64,000 nt of DNA from assembly GCF_043678055.1 (NCBI RefSeq), contig NZ_JBHEQA010000002.1:868001-932000 (forward strand), given 5' to 3'. Origin of the DNA: Spongiimicrobium salis (GTDB lineage Bacteria > Bacteroidota > Bacteroidia > Flavobacteriales > Flavobacteriaceae). Below are positions 1-9,041 of this stretch, in pieces. Below the pieces are notes generated by a model, which was not told the origin of the DNA, searched no databases, and saw nothing but the letters and a program-made list of their open reading frames with translations. Position numbers and translations under genes: made by a program. How positions within the stretch are numbered: the stretch's first letter is position 1; every line of letters begins with the position of its first letter.

Positions 1-528
1 AATCAATGTTTTCCCAATATTGGCTTCAAACATGGAAGCCAAAGCCGTAGGTGCAGGATGTGGCGGAAGATATCCATGGGTTACGGACAAGGAGGCAAGC
101 ATAGGCAGGCCAACATATAAAAGGGGCAATCTAGTAGACATGGCAATACTAAATACCAGAGGGATCATCATTACAAAACCTACAGAATAAAACATGGGAA
201 TACCTACAATAAAGCCGGTGAGCACTACCGCCCATTGTACATTTTTAATCCCAAATTTCTCCACTAATTTAGCCGTAATTCGTTGTGCGGCACCACTGTC
301 GGCAATCAACTTTCCCAGCATGGCACCAAGGCCAAGGATCAACACCAAGAAGCCAAGAATGTTTCCTATTCCATTTTGAATCGCCGTAACCACACTTTGC
401 AATTCCATCCCCAATGCAATCCCTACATAAAGAGAAACAATGATAAAGGCGATAAAGGCGTTGAGTTTAAATTTTATGGTAAGTAAAAGCAAAAGCAGGA
501 TTCCCGAAGCAATAATGGCAATTTCCAT
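1..528 (-). CDS. GntP-family gluconate:H+ symporter, N-terminal part
   Basis: This is the N-terminal 176 residues of an inner-membrane permease; the gene runs off the left edge of the window. Translation from the ATG at 528 gives successive hydrophobic helices and the GntP-family signature GKLIADSGAAQRIT around residues 78-91, followed by GIPMFYSVGFVMMIPL and THGYLPPHPAPTALA. These are characteristic of the GntP/GntT/IdnT family, which imports gluconate or related sugar acids with protons. The substrate cannot be fixed from sequence alone. It lies 160 bases downstream of a same-strand metallo-beta-lactamase-fold gene; no promoter or terminator is obvious in that gap. Confidence 0.85.
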   Translation of the reverse strand, partial: MEIAIIASGILLLLLLTIKFKLNAFIAFIIVSLYVGIALGMELQSVVTAIQNGIGNILGFLVLILGLGAMLGKLIADSGAAQRITAKLVEKFGIKNVQWAVVLTGFIVGIPMFYSVGFVMMIPLVFSIAMSTRLPLLYVGLPMLASLSVTHGYLPPHPAPTALASMFEANIGKTLI

Positions 529-688
529 ATAGGCTATGAATTGGTTTTAAAAATTGGAATTAATGGTATTAGAAGGGGGTAAAAATAAGAGAATAAATGA
601 AATATCAAACAAAAGCGGCATAGAATCTCATATAATGCATAAAATGGGATAAAAAATTAAGGTATCATCGATCCCGACTCTATTCTGC

Positions 689-1810
689 TTATAATCCTTT
701 AGGAAAATGTTTGGCAATAAAGGTTTTTGCCGTTTGTATGGTTTTCGTATTGGCCATATGATCATGGCGAACAATCCATAAATAATGTTTATAGGCCCGT
801 TTTTTTTGATCGGTCTCCATATAAGCATCGGCCAACATTCCATGCATCCGCGCTTCCGTACCCCAATCCATATCCGGTACATTGGCGAATCCTTTTTCCA
901 AAGTCTCAATAACTCCACTAAAATCTTTTGAAGGGAATAAGAAGCTAGCTTTATACAAATAGCCATCTACCACATGAGGAGCCGAGATAATTAGTTTTTC
1001 CATAGCGGGAAGCCCATCTTCCGGTTTTTTAGATGCGCGATAAGCCGCAAAACCCTCATTGAGCAATGCTAGTGCTTCATAGTATTCCCGAGACCATTCT
1101 TTGACATCCTTAGAAGGTTGAAATACCAGAATTCCAGATTTTACCCCTTTACCTCCCAATTCCAGGGTATTGCTATCCAAACGCTTTACCTCCTTTTTAT
1201 CCTGGAGCCAATCATCTACCGGTTTCATCCAATTGGTATGCTTCGTAATTTCAGGAAGCAAATAGTGATTGGGAATATAGGTTGCTTTTTTAAAAAGTTC
1301 GTAATAGGCATCATTGGCCGGCCCTATAATATAATCCACTCCATCCAAAAGCGCCACTTCTGCTGGAGTCAATACTTCATTATCCCCAAGGTGGGCAATT
1401 TTGGTAGTTCCCACCGTTACTACCCATATGATATTGTACAACTGATTTCCAGAATCCTTCATCCGTTCAGCTCCAGCATGATTGCTAGGAATACCTTTAA
1501 ATTGAATATCCTTAAACTGGTAGGTTCCCGCTTCTCGAAACACGGGCGTATGCTCACCTAAATATTTACTGGCATCATGATCAAAATGGGGGTGTGTAAT
1601 CAACACAAAATCTGTTGTGACATTATCCGGAAAGGTATACCCCATTTGATTGTAGCTATGATAGGGATCTAAAAGCACCTTTGTTCCCTGATCGGATTCT
1701 ATAAGGAAAGAAGCATGTGCAATATATTCAATTTTTGCTTCTTGAGCCTTCATAGAAAAGGCATATAACAGCATTAAAAGGAGCATTAGCGGAGTATTGG
1801 TGCGAGACAT
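689..1810 (-). CDS. Exported metallo-beta-lactamase-fold hydrolase with C-terminal TPR-like region
   Basis: A 373-residue protein with an N-terminal signal peptide ending near AFSMKAQ (residues 17-23), so it is probably periplasmic. The zinc-binding motif HPHFDHD (His73, His75, Asp77, His78), a later His111 (SNHAG) and the HLGDNE segment around 140-145 place it in the UlaG/RomA-like branch of the metallo-beta-lactamase superfamily. The last ~130 residues are helical and look like tetratricopeptide repeats (GYLYKASFLFP, DAYMETDQKKRAYKHY). The substrate is unknown. The start chosen is the ATG directly before the signal peptide. Confidence 0.8.
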   Translation of the reverse strand: MSRTNTPLMLLLMLLYAFSMKAQEAKIEYIAHASFLIESDQGTKVLLDPYHSYNQMGYTFPDNVTTDFVLITHPHFDHDASKYLGEHTPVFREAGTYQFKDIQFKGIPSNHAGAERMKDSGNQLYNIIWVVTVGTTKIAHLGDNEVLTPAEVALLDGVDYIIGPANDAYYELFKKATYIPNHYLLPEITKHTNWMKPVDDWLQDKKEVKRLDSNTLELGGKGVKSGILVFQPSKDVKEWSREYYEALALLNEGFAAYRASKKPEDGLPAMEKLIISAPHVVDGYLYKASFLFPSKDFSGVIETLEKGFANVPDMDWGTEARMHGMLADAYMETDQKKRAYKHYLWIVRHDHMANTKTIQTAKTFIAKHFPKGL

Positions 1811-2049
1811 TTTTTCAATTTAAGGTTAGTAATATAGCTTAGAGCAGCCTAAATATAGTCGCTTTATTGTCGTATTAGAGAAAAAATAATGTTAATATCC
1901 TCTCAACTATACGAAAATAAACGCCAGTTTATGGTATACTACGTGATATAACGATTAAATTGATCACTTTAACCGAATTGCATCAGATTTAATAGTAAAA
2001 TATCGTTATTCGTAACTATAAAACCAATACACAAAACAACTTCAATTTT

Positions 2050-2757
2050 ATGGAAAATCACCCTAACCCAGAGTTTCAAATGGTCAGTCAACTTGCGAAT
2101 GAAGATCGCGTTGCCTTCTATAAAAAGACCTATACACATTTAGCCGGCGCCGTACTGCTCTTTATCCTAGTAGAAACTATATTTTTTCAGATTCCGGCCG
2201 TTGTGAACTTTGCCTTATCCCTGATTGGCGGTTACAGTTGGTTATTATTATTGGGCGGATTTATGTTGGTGACCAACTATGCAGAGAACTTAGCCTTGAA
2301 AAGTCATGATACTACCAAGCATTATATTGGATTACTCCTATATGTAATTGCGGAGGCTTTTATATTTATCCCCTTAATATTTATTGCCATGACGGTTTCC
2401 GAAAATGGAACCTTCAATATTCTCAATCAGGCCGCCATACTTACTTTGTCCCTATTTACTGGACTTTCGGCTATTGTATTCATCACTAAGAAAGATTTTT
2501 CATTCTTGAAATCGGCACTGACCATTGGGTTTTTCATTGCTATTGGTCTTATTATTGCTGGAACAATATTCGGATTTAATATGGGGCTATGGTTTAGTGC
2601 CGGCATGATTGTTCTGGCCTCTGGATCCATTTTGTATCAGACATCCAATATGATTCATAAGTATCAACAAGATCAGCATGTGGCCGCCTCTTTAGGCTTG
2701 TTTGCCTCGTTAATGTTACTTTTCTGGTATATTTTGAGTATCCTTTCGAACGACTAA
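2050..2757 (+). CDS. Bax inhibitor-1/YccA family membrane protein
   Basis: A 235-residue protein with about seven hydrophobic segments after a polar ~35-residue N-terminus. The pattern, including YKKTYTHLAGAVLLF, ITKKDFSFLKSALTIG and the C-terminal SLFASLMLLFWYIL-type helix, fits the Bax inhibitor-1 (UPF0005) family, pH-sensitive calcium leak channels or regulators of membrane proteases. It stands alone, divergent from the metallo-hydrolase on the left, and is closed by a strong hairpin terminator 23 bases after the stop. The physiological role in bacteria is poorly known. Confidence 0.88.
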   Translation: MENHPNPEFQMVSQLANEDRVAFYKKTYTHLAGAVLLFILVETIFFQIPAVVNFALSLIGGYSWLLLLGGFMLVTNYAENLALKSHDTTKHYIGLLLYVIAEAFIFIPLIFIAMTVSENGTFNILNQAAILTLSLFTGLSAIVFITKKDFSFLKSALTIGFFIAIGLIIAGTIFGFNMGLWFSAGMIVLASGSILYQTSNMIHKYQQDQHVAASLGLFASLMLLFWYILSILSND

Positions 2758-2779
2758 TAAGATACCATAACTATGTTAG

Positions 2780-2812
2780 ACGTCCTGCCCATATGCAGGA
2801 CGTTTTCTTTTG
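2780..2812 (+). terminator. Rho-independent terminator after Bax inhibitor-1 gene
   Basis: Perfect 9-bp stem ACGTCCTGC / GCAGGACGT with a 6-base loop, followed by TTTCTTTT. Confidence 0.88.
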
Positions 2813-2896
2813 GGATAGATTTCTGCAGTATCTTCTCCCGCATTCCCTTTCTTTTCCTTATTTTTGGGAAATTTTGAATACGATAATCATAAGATA

Positions 2897-4459
2897 ATGA
2901 AAAATTTAATCTGGGTAGTCCTTGGATTTTCCATGGCCTGTAATCCCACAAAAAAAACGGCCACTACTGCGCCCGAATCTGTAAAAACGGCAGTAGAATC
3001 AACGATGTATGCCAATACCATTACAGAGGCAGAATTGAAAGAGCATTTGTACACTTACGCTTCTGATGAATTTGAAGGAAGGGAAACCGGGGAGCCGGGA
3101 CAGAAGAAAGCTGTAAATTACTTAAAAGCACATTATGAAAGCCTAGGAATTAAGGCAGCGCAGACCAATGGAAATTATTTTCAGAATGTTCCCTTAGAAA
3201 TTAATAAACTCCCTGTAGGGGACATTAGTATTAATGGAACGGATTATCCCATGGGAGAAGACTTCCTAACTTTTTCCAAAGCCAATGGAAACTATGCGGA
3301 TGTTGTCTATGTGGGTTATGGTATTGAAGACGGGGATTATTCTGATTATAAAGGATTGGATGTTAAAGGAAAATTAGTACTATTCAAGGCAGGGGAACCT
3401 ATGAACGCAGATGGCACTTATGCCGTATCCGGAACTTCTGAAAAATCGGTTTGGAGCAATGCCAATGAAGCTATAGGAAAACGTATGGAGTTAGCGGCTG
3501 AAAAAGGAGCTAAAGGGGCATTTTATTATGACAGTGCCAATTTTAGTCGCTTTAAAAGACGTTTTGATTTCATGAAGAAAAATGATAGCGGGCGTATGGG
3601 ATTAAAAGATACTAGCAATGAAGAGTTTTTTGGTTTTTATATCAACTCAAAAATGGCGAGTACCTTGTTCAAGGATATTGAAACGGACCACGCACCCAAA
3701 GTAGTAACGGCTTCACTGCAATTAGAGATTGAAAGTTCCAACGAACAAGTAAATTCAGAAAACGTGGCTGCTATTTTAAGGGGTAGCGAAAAACCAGAAG
3801 AATACCTTATTATTTCTTCGCATTTGGATCATATTGGTATCAGTGCCGATGGACAGATCAATAATGGCGCCGATGACGATGGTTCGGGATCTGTAGCTCT
3901 TTTGGAAATCGCTGAGGCCTTTAAAAAAGCAGCTGATGCGGGTCACGGCCCCAAAAGATCGGTGGTATTCCTACATGTTACCGGGGAGGAAAAAGGACTT
4001 TTAGGCTCGCGATACTACACGGATATTTCTCCTATTTTTCCTTTAAAGAATACCGTAGCCAATTTGAATATTGATATGATTGGGCGCATCGATCCCAAGC
4101 GTGAGGGAGATCGTAACTATGTGTATTTGATCGGTTCCGACAAATTGAGCACGGAATTACATGAACTTTCCGAAGAAGTCAATAAAAAATACGGCAATAT
4201 TGAATTGGACTATACCTATAATGATGAGAACGACCCTAATCGTTTTTACTATAGAAGTGATCATTACAATTTTGCAAAAAACAATATTCCGATTATATTT
4301 TATTTTAATGGTACTCATGACGATTACCATAGGGTAACCGATACTCCTGACAAAATCAATTATGATCTATTGGAAAACAGGGCCCGTTTGGTTTTCCATA
4401 CGGCCTGGGAAGTTGCGAATAGAGAAAAACGCCTTGTAGTAGATAAGGCTACAGAATAA
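2897..4459 (+). CDS. M28-family aminopeptidase, lipoprotein, with PA domain
   Basis: A predicted outer-membrane or periplasmic lipoprotein of 520 residues. I start it at the ATG at 2897, not at the earlier in-frame 2864 codon, because that gives a clean lipoprotein signal with Cys at residue 15 (LGFSMAC). The first half contains a protease-associated (PA) insertion (DVVYVGYGIEDGDYSDYKG, VKGKLVLFKAGE). The second half is a zinc peptidase M28 domain: HLDHIG, NGADDDGSG, TGEEKGLLGS and NIDMIGR supply the metal ligands and the catalytic Glu, and a terminal His lies in the THDDYHR segment. It likely trims peptides taken up or released at the surface. Confidence 0.9.
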   Translation: MKNLIWVVLGFSMACNPTKKTATTAPESVKTAVESTMYANTITEAELKEHLYTYASDEFEGRETGEPGQKKAVNYLKAHYESLGIKAAQTNGNYFQNVPLEINKLPVGDISINGTDYPMGEDFLTFSKANGNYADVVYVGYGIEDGDYSDYKGLDVKGKLVLFKAGEPMNADGTYAVSGTSEKSVWSNANEAIGKRMELAAEKGAKGAFYYDSANFSRFKRRFDFMKKNDSGRMGLKDTSNEEFFGFYINSKMASTLFKDIETDHAPKVVTASLQLEIESSNEQVNSENVAAILRGSEKPEEYLIISSHLDHIGISADGQINNGADDDGSGSVALLEIAEAFKKAADAGHGPKRSVVFLHVTGEEKGLLGSRYYTDISPIFPLKNTVANLNIDMIGRIDPKREGDRNYVYLIGSDKLSTELHELSEEVNKKYGNIELDYTYNDENDPNRFYYRSDHYNFAKNNIPIIFYFNGTHDDYHRVTDTPDKINYDLLENRARLVFHTAWEVANREKRLVVDKATE

Positions 4460-4479
4460 GTAATTCTTATATTTTATAC

Positions 4480-4517
4480 AAAAAGCCATCGGTGTTCATA
4501 CTGATGGCTTTTTTATT
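4480..4517 (+). terminator. Terminator after M28 peptidase
   Basis: Hairpin AAAAGCCATC..GGTGTTCATA..CTGATGGCTTTT with a T-rich 3' side, 20 bases after the peptidase stop. Confidence 0.85.
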
Positions 4518-4600
4518 TTATATTTCCGTGGCAAGAGGGTTATATCATTAGACTGGGATCTATTTTAGATAAACTTCTAAACCACAATAGTATGGGAATA

Positions 4601-4632
4601 AAAAAAGTCCCCACATTAAGAAGGGACTTTTC
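4601..4632 (-). terminator. Terminator of tRNA-His
   Basis: On the reverse strand, AAAGTCCC / GGGACTTT forms an 8-bp stem followed by a run of T, 12 bases beyond the tRNA 3' end. Confidence 0.8.
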
Positions 4633-4643
4633 GTCAAGTTAAG

Positions 4644-4717
4644 GGTGGAAGACCGGTTTCGAACCGGCGACCTCTAGAACCACAATCTAGCGCTCTAACC
4701 AGCTGAGCTACAACCAC
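4644..4717 (-). tRNA. tRNA-His (GTG)
   Basis: A cloverleaf on the reverse strand with D-arm GAGC pairing, anticodon loop TTGTGGT (anticodon GTG), T-loop TTCGAAA, and no encoded CCA. The extra G(-1) expected for tRNA-His is present at 4718, opposite C73. The acceptor stem contains two consecutive T-T (U-U) mismatches at pairs 5-68 and 6-67 (5' GTGGTTG against 3'-side CTTCCAC), which is unusual; see findings. Confidence 0.93.
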
Positions 4718-4733
4718 CATTTGCAAGCGGTGG

Positions 4734-4764
4734 CAAAGGTAATTTTTTTCCCTAATCTGTCAAA
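4734..4764 (-). promoter_or_regulatory. Promoter of tRNA-His
   Basis: On the reverse strand TTTG, then 19 bases, then TACCTTTG, an exact match to the Bacteroidota -33/-7 consensus, ending about 16 bases before the tRNA. Confidence 0.85.
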
Positions 4765-4972
4765 ATAAAAGTTGCTATTTTTAAACATTATTATCTTTTT
4801 CCTATTTTCTGCGAAAATCCGTTAAAAATGCTAAAATCATCCATTAAATGCATAAAATATCGATGAAATGCATATATTGTAAGAGTAAACATACATAAAA
4901 ACCTATTTCACAACATAAATTAGAAATAGCTTTACGTTCGCTATATTTTTATGAAATAATGATTGTCGCCCA
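4765..4972. other. Intergenic stretch upstream of the sensor kinase
   Basis: A/T-rich spacer between the tRNA-His promoter and the kinase gene. It contains three similar short segments built on AAATGC(A)TAAA/ATATC near 4826-4875 but no reading frame or clear terminator. An imperfect -7-like TATATTTT lies about 30 bases before the kinase ATG. Confidence 0.4.
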
Positions 4973-7069
4973 ATGTCATTGAACATAACCTGTAATAATT
5001 TTTTCTGCTGCCGTATTAAGGGGTTATTTTTCCTTTTAATACCGGTTTATTTTTTTCTGGGCAGTGTTCAAGCACAAGAAAACGAGGAAGAGGATTTGCG
5101 GTCTTTGGTTCGTAAATTGGAAGCCCGCAAAGATTTTTCTACTACGGATACGGTATACATCAACGCCTTAAACGATCTCTCCCTTCAATTTCGTTTTTAT
5201 AACAATGACAGTTTAATGTTATATGCTAAGAAAGCATTAAAATACAGTAAAGCAGCTTCTTTCAAACAAGGTGAAGCGCGATCCTTATTCGGTTTTGCTT
5301 CTTATTATTCTGGAGAAGGCGGTCATGAAAAGGCAATCAATTATTACAATAAATCCCTTCAAATTGCAGAAAACAAAGGTCCTTCATCTTTCTCGTTGAT
5401 CATAAGGAACGGACTTTCCATTGAATATGCTGAAATTGGGGATTATACCAGAGCCTTAAAAACACATCTGGAAAGCATAGAAATTGCCAAAAAACTCAAT
5501 GATTCTGTGATGTTATCGGTGAATTATGGAAATATTGCCGAATTATATCGATCGGAAAAAGATTATACAAGGGCCCTGACCTATTACGAAAAGGGGAAGG
5601 TGATATCCGTAGGGCTTGATCGAGATCCCGGTATTGCGGAAGCCATGAGTAATATTGCCTCCGTTTATGCAGATACGGGAAACTACAAAGAAGCCATTAT
5701 CAATATCAATAAGAGTATCACCATATTTGAAAATTATGAGATATTCGATTGGCTCGCCTATGCCTACGAGGTAAAAGGAAAAATTTATCTAAAACAAGGA
5801 AAATATAAGTGGGCCTTGTATTGGTATAACCAATGTAGTCTATTGCACAATAACCTGGACGATAAAAAAGCCAAGGTGGATTTATTGAATGGCATGGCAG
5901 AGGCCTATTACGGTTTGGAAAAAGATGATCTTTCGCTTCAATATGCCATGGATGCCAATGTCCTCTCCCAAAAAGTAAAATTGATAGAGGGGCAAAAAAT
6001 GAGTGCCAAAATTCTATATAAAATATATAAGAAGAAAGGAAATCATACTCAAGCCCTAGCATATCACGAGGTTTTTCAGGAATTATCCGATGAACTCAAT
6101 GAGGACGACAACAAGAAAAGTTTAGACCTACTACAAGCGCAAATAGACTTCGATCAAAGGCAACAGGAATACATTGCGGACAATAATAAAGTCTTGGCAA
6201 AACAACGAGCCTACATTTATTCGGCCATAGTGGTCTTAATGATTTTAACAGTAATCATTTTTATTACAAGGCGGGGAAGAAATGTACAAAAACGCCTGAA
6301 TACGGAGCTCAATCTTCAAAAGCAAGCCCTTGAGAAAAGAAAAACCGAACTTAAGGAAATCAATGAGGTAAAAAATAAATTATTTTCCATCATTGGTCAT
6401 GACCTACGTGGCCCTATTGGGGCCTTGAAAGGGCTGCTCAGTCTTTTTAATAAAAGTGAAATAGGGAAAAAAGAATTCATGGAATTCATTCCAAAATTAA
6501 AGCACGATGTAGAATACATTTCCTTTACATTGAACAATTTGCTTTCCTGGGGACAAACCCAAATGAAGGGAGCGGTGACCAAACCTTCCGTCGTTGCCCT
6601 GAAAAGTCTTGTGGAGAACAATACCAACTTACTTTCGGAAGTGGCCAAAAACAAGTCCATAACCATTGTAAACAACCTTTTGGAAAATACACTTACCTGG
6701 TCCGATGCAGATCAAATTGATATTGTTGTCCGTAATTTAATCAGTAATGCCATAAAATTTACCCCTGAAGGAGGTAGTGTCACCGTAGACGCTTTGGATT
6801 GTAATAAACATTGGGAAATTTCAATAAAGGATACCGGTATTGGCATGGATAGAGACACAACATCCAAATTGTTCCAAAAGAATGTCAACTTAAGTACCTA
6901 TGGTACCAATAATGAAAAAGGAACCGGTTTAGGGCTATCGCTCTGTAAGGAAATGGTGGAAAAAAACAAGGGGACCATCTGGGTAGAAAGTATACAACAC
7001 CAGGGCAGTACGTTCTACTTTACGCTCCCCAAGGCCAAAGTTACAAAGAGTTATAAAAAAATTGCCTAA
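4973..7069 (+). CDS. TPR-containing membrane sensor histidine kinase
   Basis: A 698-residue signal-transducing kinase. After a signal peptide (cleavage near SVQAQ, residue ~35) come about eight tetratricopeptide repeats in the periplasm (residues ~60-390), a single transmembrane helix (~405-427, YSAIVVLMILTVIIF), a short coiled coil, and a cytoplasmic kinase core. The phospho-acceptor is His476 in SIIGHDLRGP; the N-box (NLISNAIKF), G1 (DTGIGMD) and G2 (GTGLGLSL) ATP-binding motifs are intact. There is no receiver domain and no adjacent response regulator, so its partner is encoded elsewhere. It converges on bshB1, overlapping its stop by 4 bases. Confidence 0.9.
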   Translation: MSLNITCNNFFCCRIKGLFFLLIPVYFFLGSVQAQENEEEDLRSLVRKLEARKDFSTTDTVYINALNDLSLQFRFYNNDSLMLYAKKALKYSKAASFKQGEARSLFGFASYYSGEGGHEKAINYYNKSLQIAENKGPSSFSLIIRNGLSIEYAEIGDYTRALKTHLESIEIAKKLNDSVMLSVNYGNIAELYRSEKDYTRALTYYEKGKVISVGLDRDPGIAEAMSNIASVYADTGNYKEAIININKSITIFENYEIFDWLAYAYEVKGKIYLKQGKYKWALYWYNQCSLLHNNLDDKKAKVDLLNGMAEAYYGLEKDDLSLQYAMDANVLSQKVKLIEGQKMSAKILYKIYKKKGNHTQALAYHEVFQELSDELNEDDNKKSLDLLQAQIDFDQRQQEYIADNNKVLAKQRAYIYSAIVVLMILTVIIFITRRGRNVQKRLNTELNLQKQALEKRKTELKEINEVKNKLFSIIGHDLRGPIGALKGLLSLFNKSEIGKKEFMEFIPKLKHDVEYISFTLNNLLSWGQTQMKGAVTKPSVVALKSLVENNTNLLSEVAKNKSITIVNNLLENTLTWSDADQIDIVVRNLISNAIKFTPEGGSVTVDALDCNKHWEISIKDTGIGMDRDTTSKLFQKNVNLSTYGTNNEKGTGLGLSLCKEMVEKNKGTIWVESIQHQGSTFYFTLPKAKVTKSYKKIA

Positions 7070-7770
7070 ATTAAATCGCCCAAACTCTTAACGCCTACAT
7101 AACGCTCTACCGTAAAGCCTTCCGCGTGTTCCACACCGATAAGTCTTCCCATATCATTGGCTCTAAATACAATGCTATTTACAAAATTCTTATCGCTTAT
7201 AGGTGTACTGGGTTCTTTGCTATTTGGATCGTAAAACTGGGATTTATAGGCTAATATGGCTTCCGTTTTTTTCTCGATAAAGCCAGTGACATCCACTACA
7301 AAATCGGGTTCCAGGTTTTTCCATTGAATGTAATGGTATACTTGTTTTGGACGCCAAGCTTCTTGATCTTCGGTTTCTACTTTTTTCAAACCACTCAGGA
7401 AACAGGCATCAGAAACCAATTGACTGCCTTTTCCGTGATCAATATGACGATCATCAATAGCATTGCACAATACGATTTCTGGTTTGTATTTGCGCACCAT
7501 TTTAATCACTTCAAGCTGATGCGCCTTATCATTGGTAAAAAATCCGTCAGCAAAACCTAAATTTTCCCGAACTGCCACCCCTAGGATCCTCGCGGCCTCC
7601 GCTGCTTCCTGATCTCGTATTTCGGCAGAGCCCCTGGTTCCCAATTCTCCCCTGGTAAGATCAATAATACCTACTTTCTTGCCATTGGCAACTTCTTTGG
7701 CAATCGTTCCCCCTGCCCCTAATTCTTGATCATCTGGATGGGCCCCAAATACTAATATGTCTAGTTTCAT
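7066..7770 (-). CDS. bshB1: Bacillithiol biosynthesis deacetylase BshB1
   Basis: A 234-residue PIG-L/LmbE-fold zinc hydrolase that removes the acetyl group from GlcNAc-malate to give GlcN-malate, the second step of bacillithiol synthesis. The metal site is the AHPDD motif at residues 10-14 together with the DRHIDHGKG segment near 106-114; the family-specific LTRGELGTRGSAEIRDQEA is present. Length and motifs match Bacteroidota BshB1. It follows the PLP enzyme gene by 22 bases on the same strand and is probably cotranscribed with it, which links low-molecular-weight thiol synthesis to sulfur amino acid metabolism. Confidence 0.93.
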   Translation of the reverse strand: MKLDILVFGAHPDDQELGAGGTIAKEVANGKKVGIIDLTRGELGTRGSAEIRDQEAAEAARILGVAVRENLGFADGFFTNDKAHQLEVIKMVRKYKPEIVLCNAIDDRHIDHGKGSQLVSDACFLSGLKKVETEDQEAWRPKQVYHYIQWKNLEPDFVVDVTGFIEKKTEAILAYKSQFYDPNSKEPSTPISDKNFVNSIVFRANDMGRLIGVEHAEGFTVERYVGVKSLGDLI

Positions 7771-7792
7771 GTATTCTTTCTTCTTAAACTTA

Positions 7793-8968
7793 CTATAGAG
7801 TCGTAGTGCTAGCCATAGACCTTACTTTATGTAAGGCCTGTTCAATATCAGCGATCAAATCTTCGGTTTCTTCAATTCCCACAGAGAATCGTATTAAGCC
7901 ATCTGCTATACCCTGTCGCTCCCTTTCTTCAGCGCTTAACAAGGCATGTGACGTTTGCGTTGGAGATAACAAAGTACTCTCTACTCCTGCAAGGCTCATC
8001 GATGCTTTTATTAATTGTAGGGATTTTTGAAACACACTACTATCCAATACTTCATTCAGTTCAAAAGAAAGCATTCCTCCAAACCCTTTCATTTGACTTT
8101 TTGCCAATTCATGATCGGGATGTGAAGTCAACCCTGGATAATACACTCTTTGAATATCTTCATGGGCATCTAAGTAAGTTGCCATTTTCATCGCATTTTC
8201 ATTCTGGGCCCTCACCCGTATCCCCATAGTTTTAATACTTCTCTCCAAAAGCCATACGGTATAGTCGCTCAAGCTACCTCCAAAATTTTTGGCCAAGTTA
8301 AAGATACGTTCCATATTTTCAGAAGAAGAAGCTACGGCTCCTGCACAAATATCGGAATGTCCCCCCATATACTTTGTCGCACTGTGAATCACCACATCAA
8401 TTCCAAAATCTATAGGGTTCTGATTTACGGGGCTCGCAAAGGTATTATCGATCATGGACACCATACCACGGGATTTCGCTATTCGCGCAACTGCTTTTAA
8501 ATCGGTTATGGTCAATAAGGGATTCGACGGAGTTTCTATATAGATCACTTTTGTATTTTCCTTTAATTTTGCTTCAAAATCTGCCGCTTCCAGACCATCG
8601 GTAAAATCATAGGCTATTCCAAATTTCTCAAATTCCTCAGTGACCAGATTATACGTTCCTCCATATAAAGTCTTCTGTAATACCACATGATCCCCTGCCC
8701 TCAGGAAAGCCATTAAAGCCGTACTCACCGCAGCCATGCCACTCCCAAATATCATAGCGGCCTCTGCGTGCTCCAAAGCCGCTATTTTCTTAGAAAGTCC
8801 CACTTGATTTGGCGTGTTAAAATAACGTGGATATCGTTTGACATCTACATCCTCAAAGGCGTAGGAAGTGCTCATATACAAGGGAGAGACCGCTCCTTTA
8901 AATTCTTTATCTTTTAGCTCACCATAATGGGTGCAAATGGTATTTAGACCTTTATTTTTTTGATTCAT
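7793..8968 (-). CDS. Cys/Met metabolism PLP-dependent enzyme (gamma-synthase/gamma-lyase family)
   Basis: A 391-residue fold-type I PLP enzyme of the cystathionine gamma-synthase / cystathionine gamma-lyase / methionine gamma-lyase family. The cofactor lysine is Lys199 in HSATKYMGGHSD, the phosphate-binding segment FGSGMAAVSTAL is at 74-85, and IETPSNP and IDNTFASP are intact. YPRYFNTPNQ in the active-site entry takes the place of the usual YSRxxNPT region. Which reaction it runs (cystathionine formation or cleavage, or methanethiol release) cannot be settled from these residues. Its partner bshB1 needs cysteine, so a cysteine-supplying or sulfide-releasing role is a reasonable guess. Confidence 0.85.
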   Translation of the reverse strand: MNQKNKGLNTICTHYGELKDKEFKGAVSPLYMSTSYAFEDVDVKRYPRYFNTPNQVGLSKKIAALEHAEAAMIFGSGMAAVSTALMAFLRAGDHVVLQKTLYGGTYNLVTEEFEKFGIAYDFTDGLEAADFEAKLKENTKVIYIETPSNPLLTITDLKAVARIAKSRGMVSMIDNTFASPVNQNPIDFGIDVVIHSATKYMGGHSDICAGAVASSSENMERIFNLAKNFGGSLSDYTVWLLERSIKTMGIRVRAQNENAMKMATYLDAHEDIQRVYYPGLTSHPDHELAKSQMKGFGGMLSFELNEVLDSSVFQKSLQLIKASMSLAGVESTLLSPTQTSHALLSAEERERQGIADGLIRFSVGIEETEDLIADIEQALHKVRSMASTTTL

Positions 8969-9023
8969 TATCGCTATTTTTTAAGGTTAAAACAGTGGAG
9001 AGAACTGTTTTTTCAAACTATTC

Positions 9024-9031
9024 CAAAGTTA
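9024..9031 (-). promoter_or_regulatory. -7 element before the PLP enzyme/bshB1 unit
   Basis: TAACTTTG on the reverse strand, 56 bases before the start codon, matches TAnnTTTG; no clear TTTG is seen at -33. Confidence 0.45.
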
Positions 9032-9041
9032 CGAAATTCAC

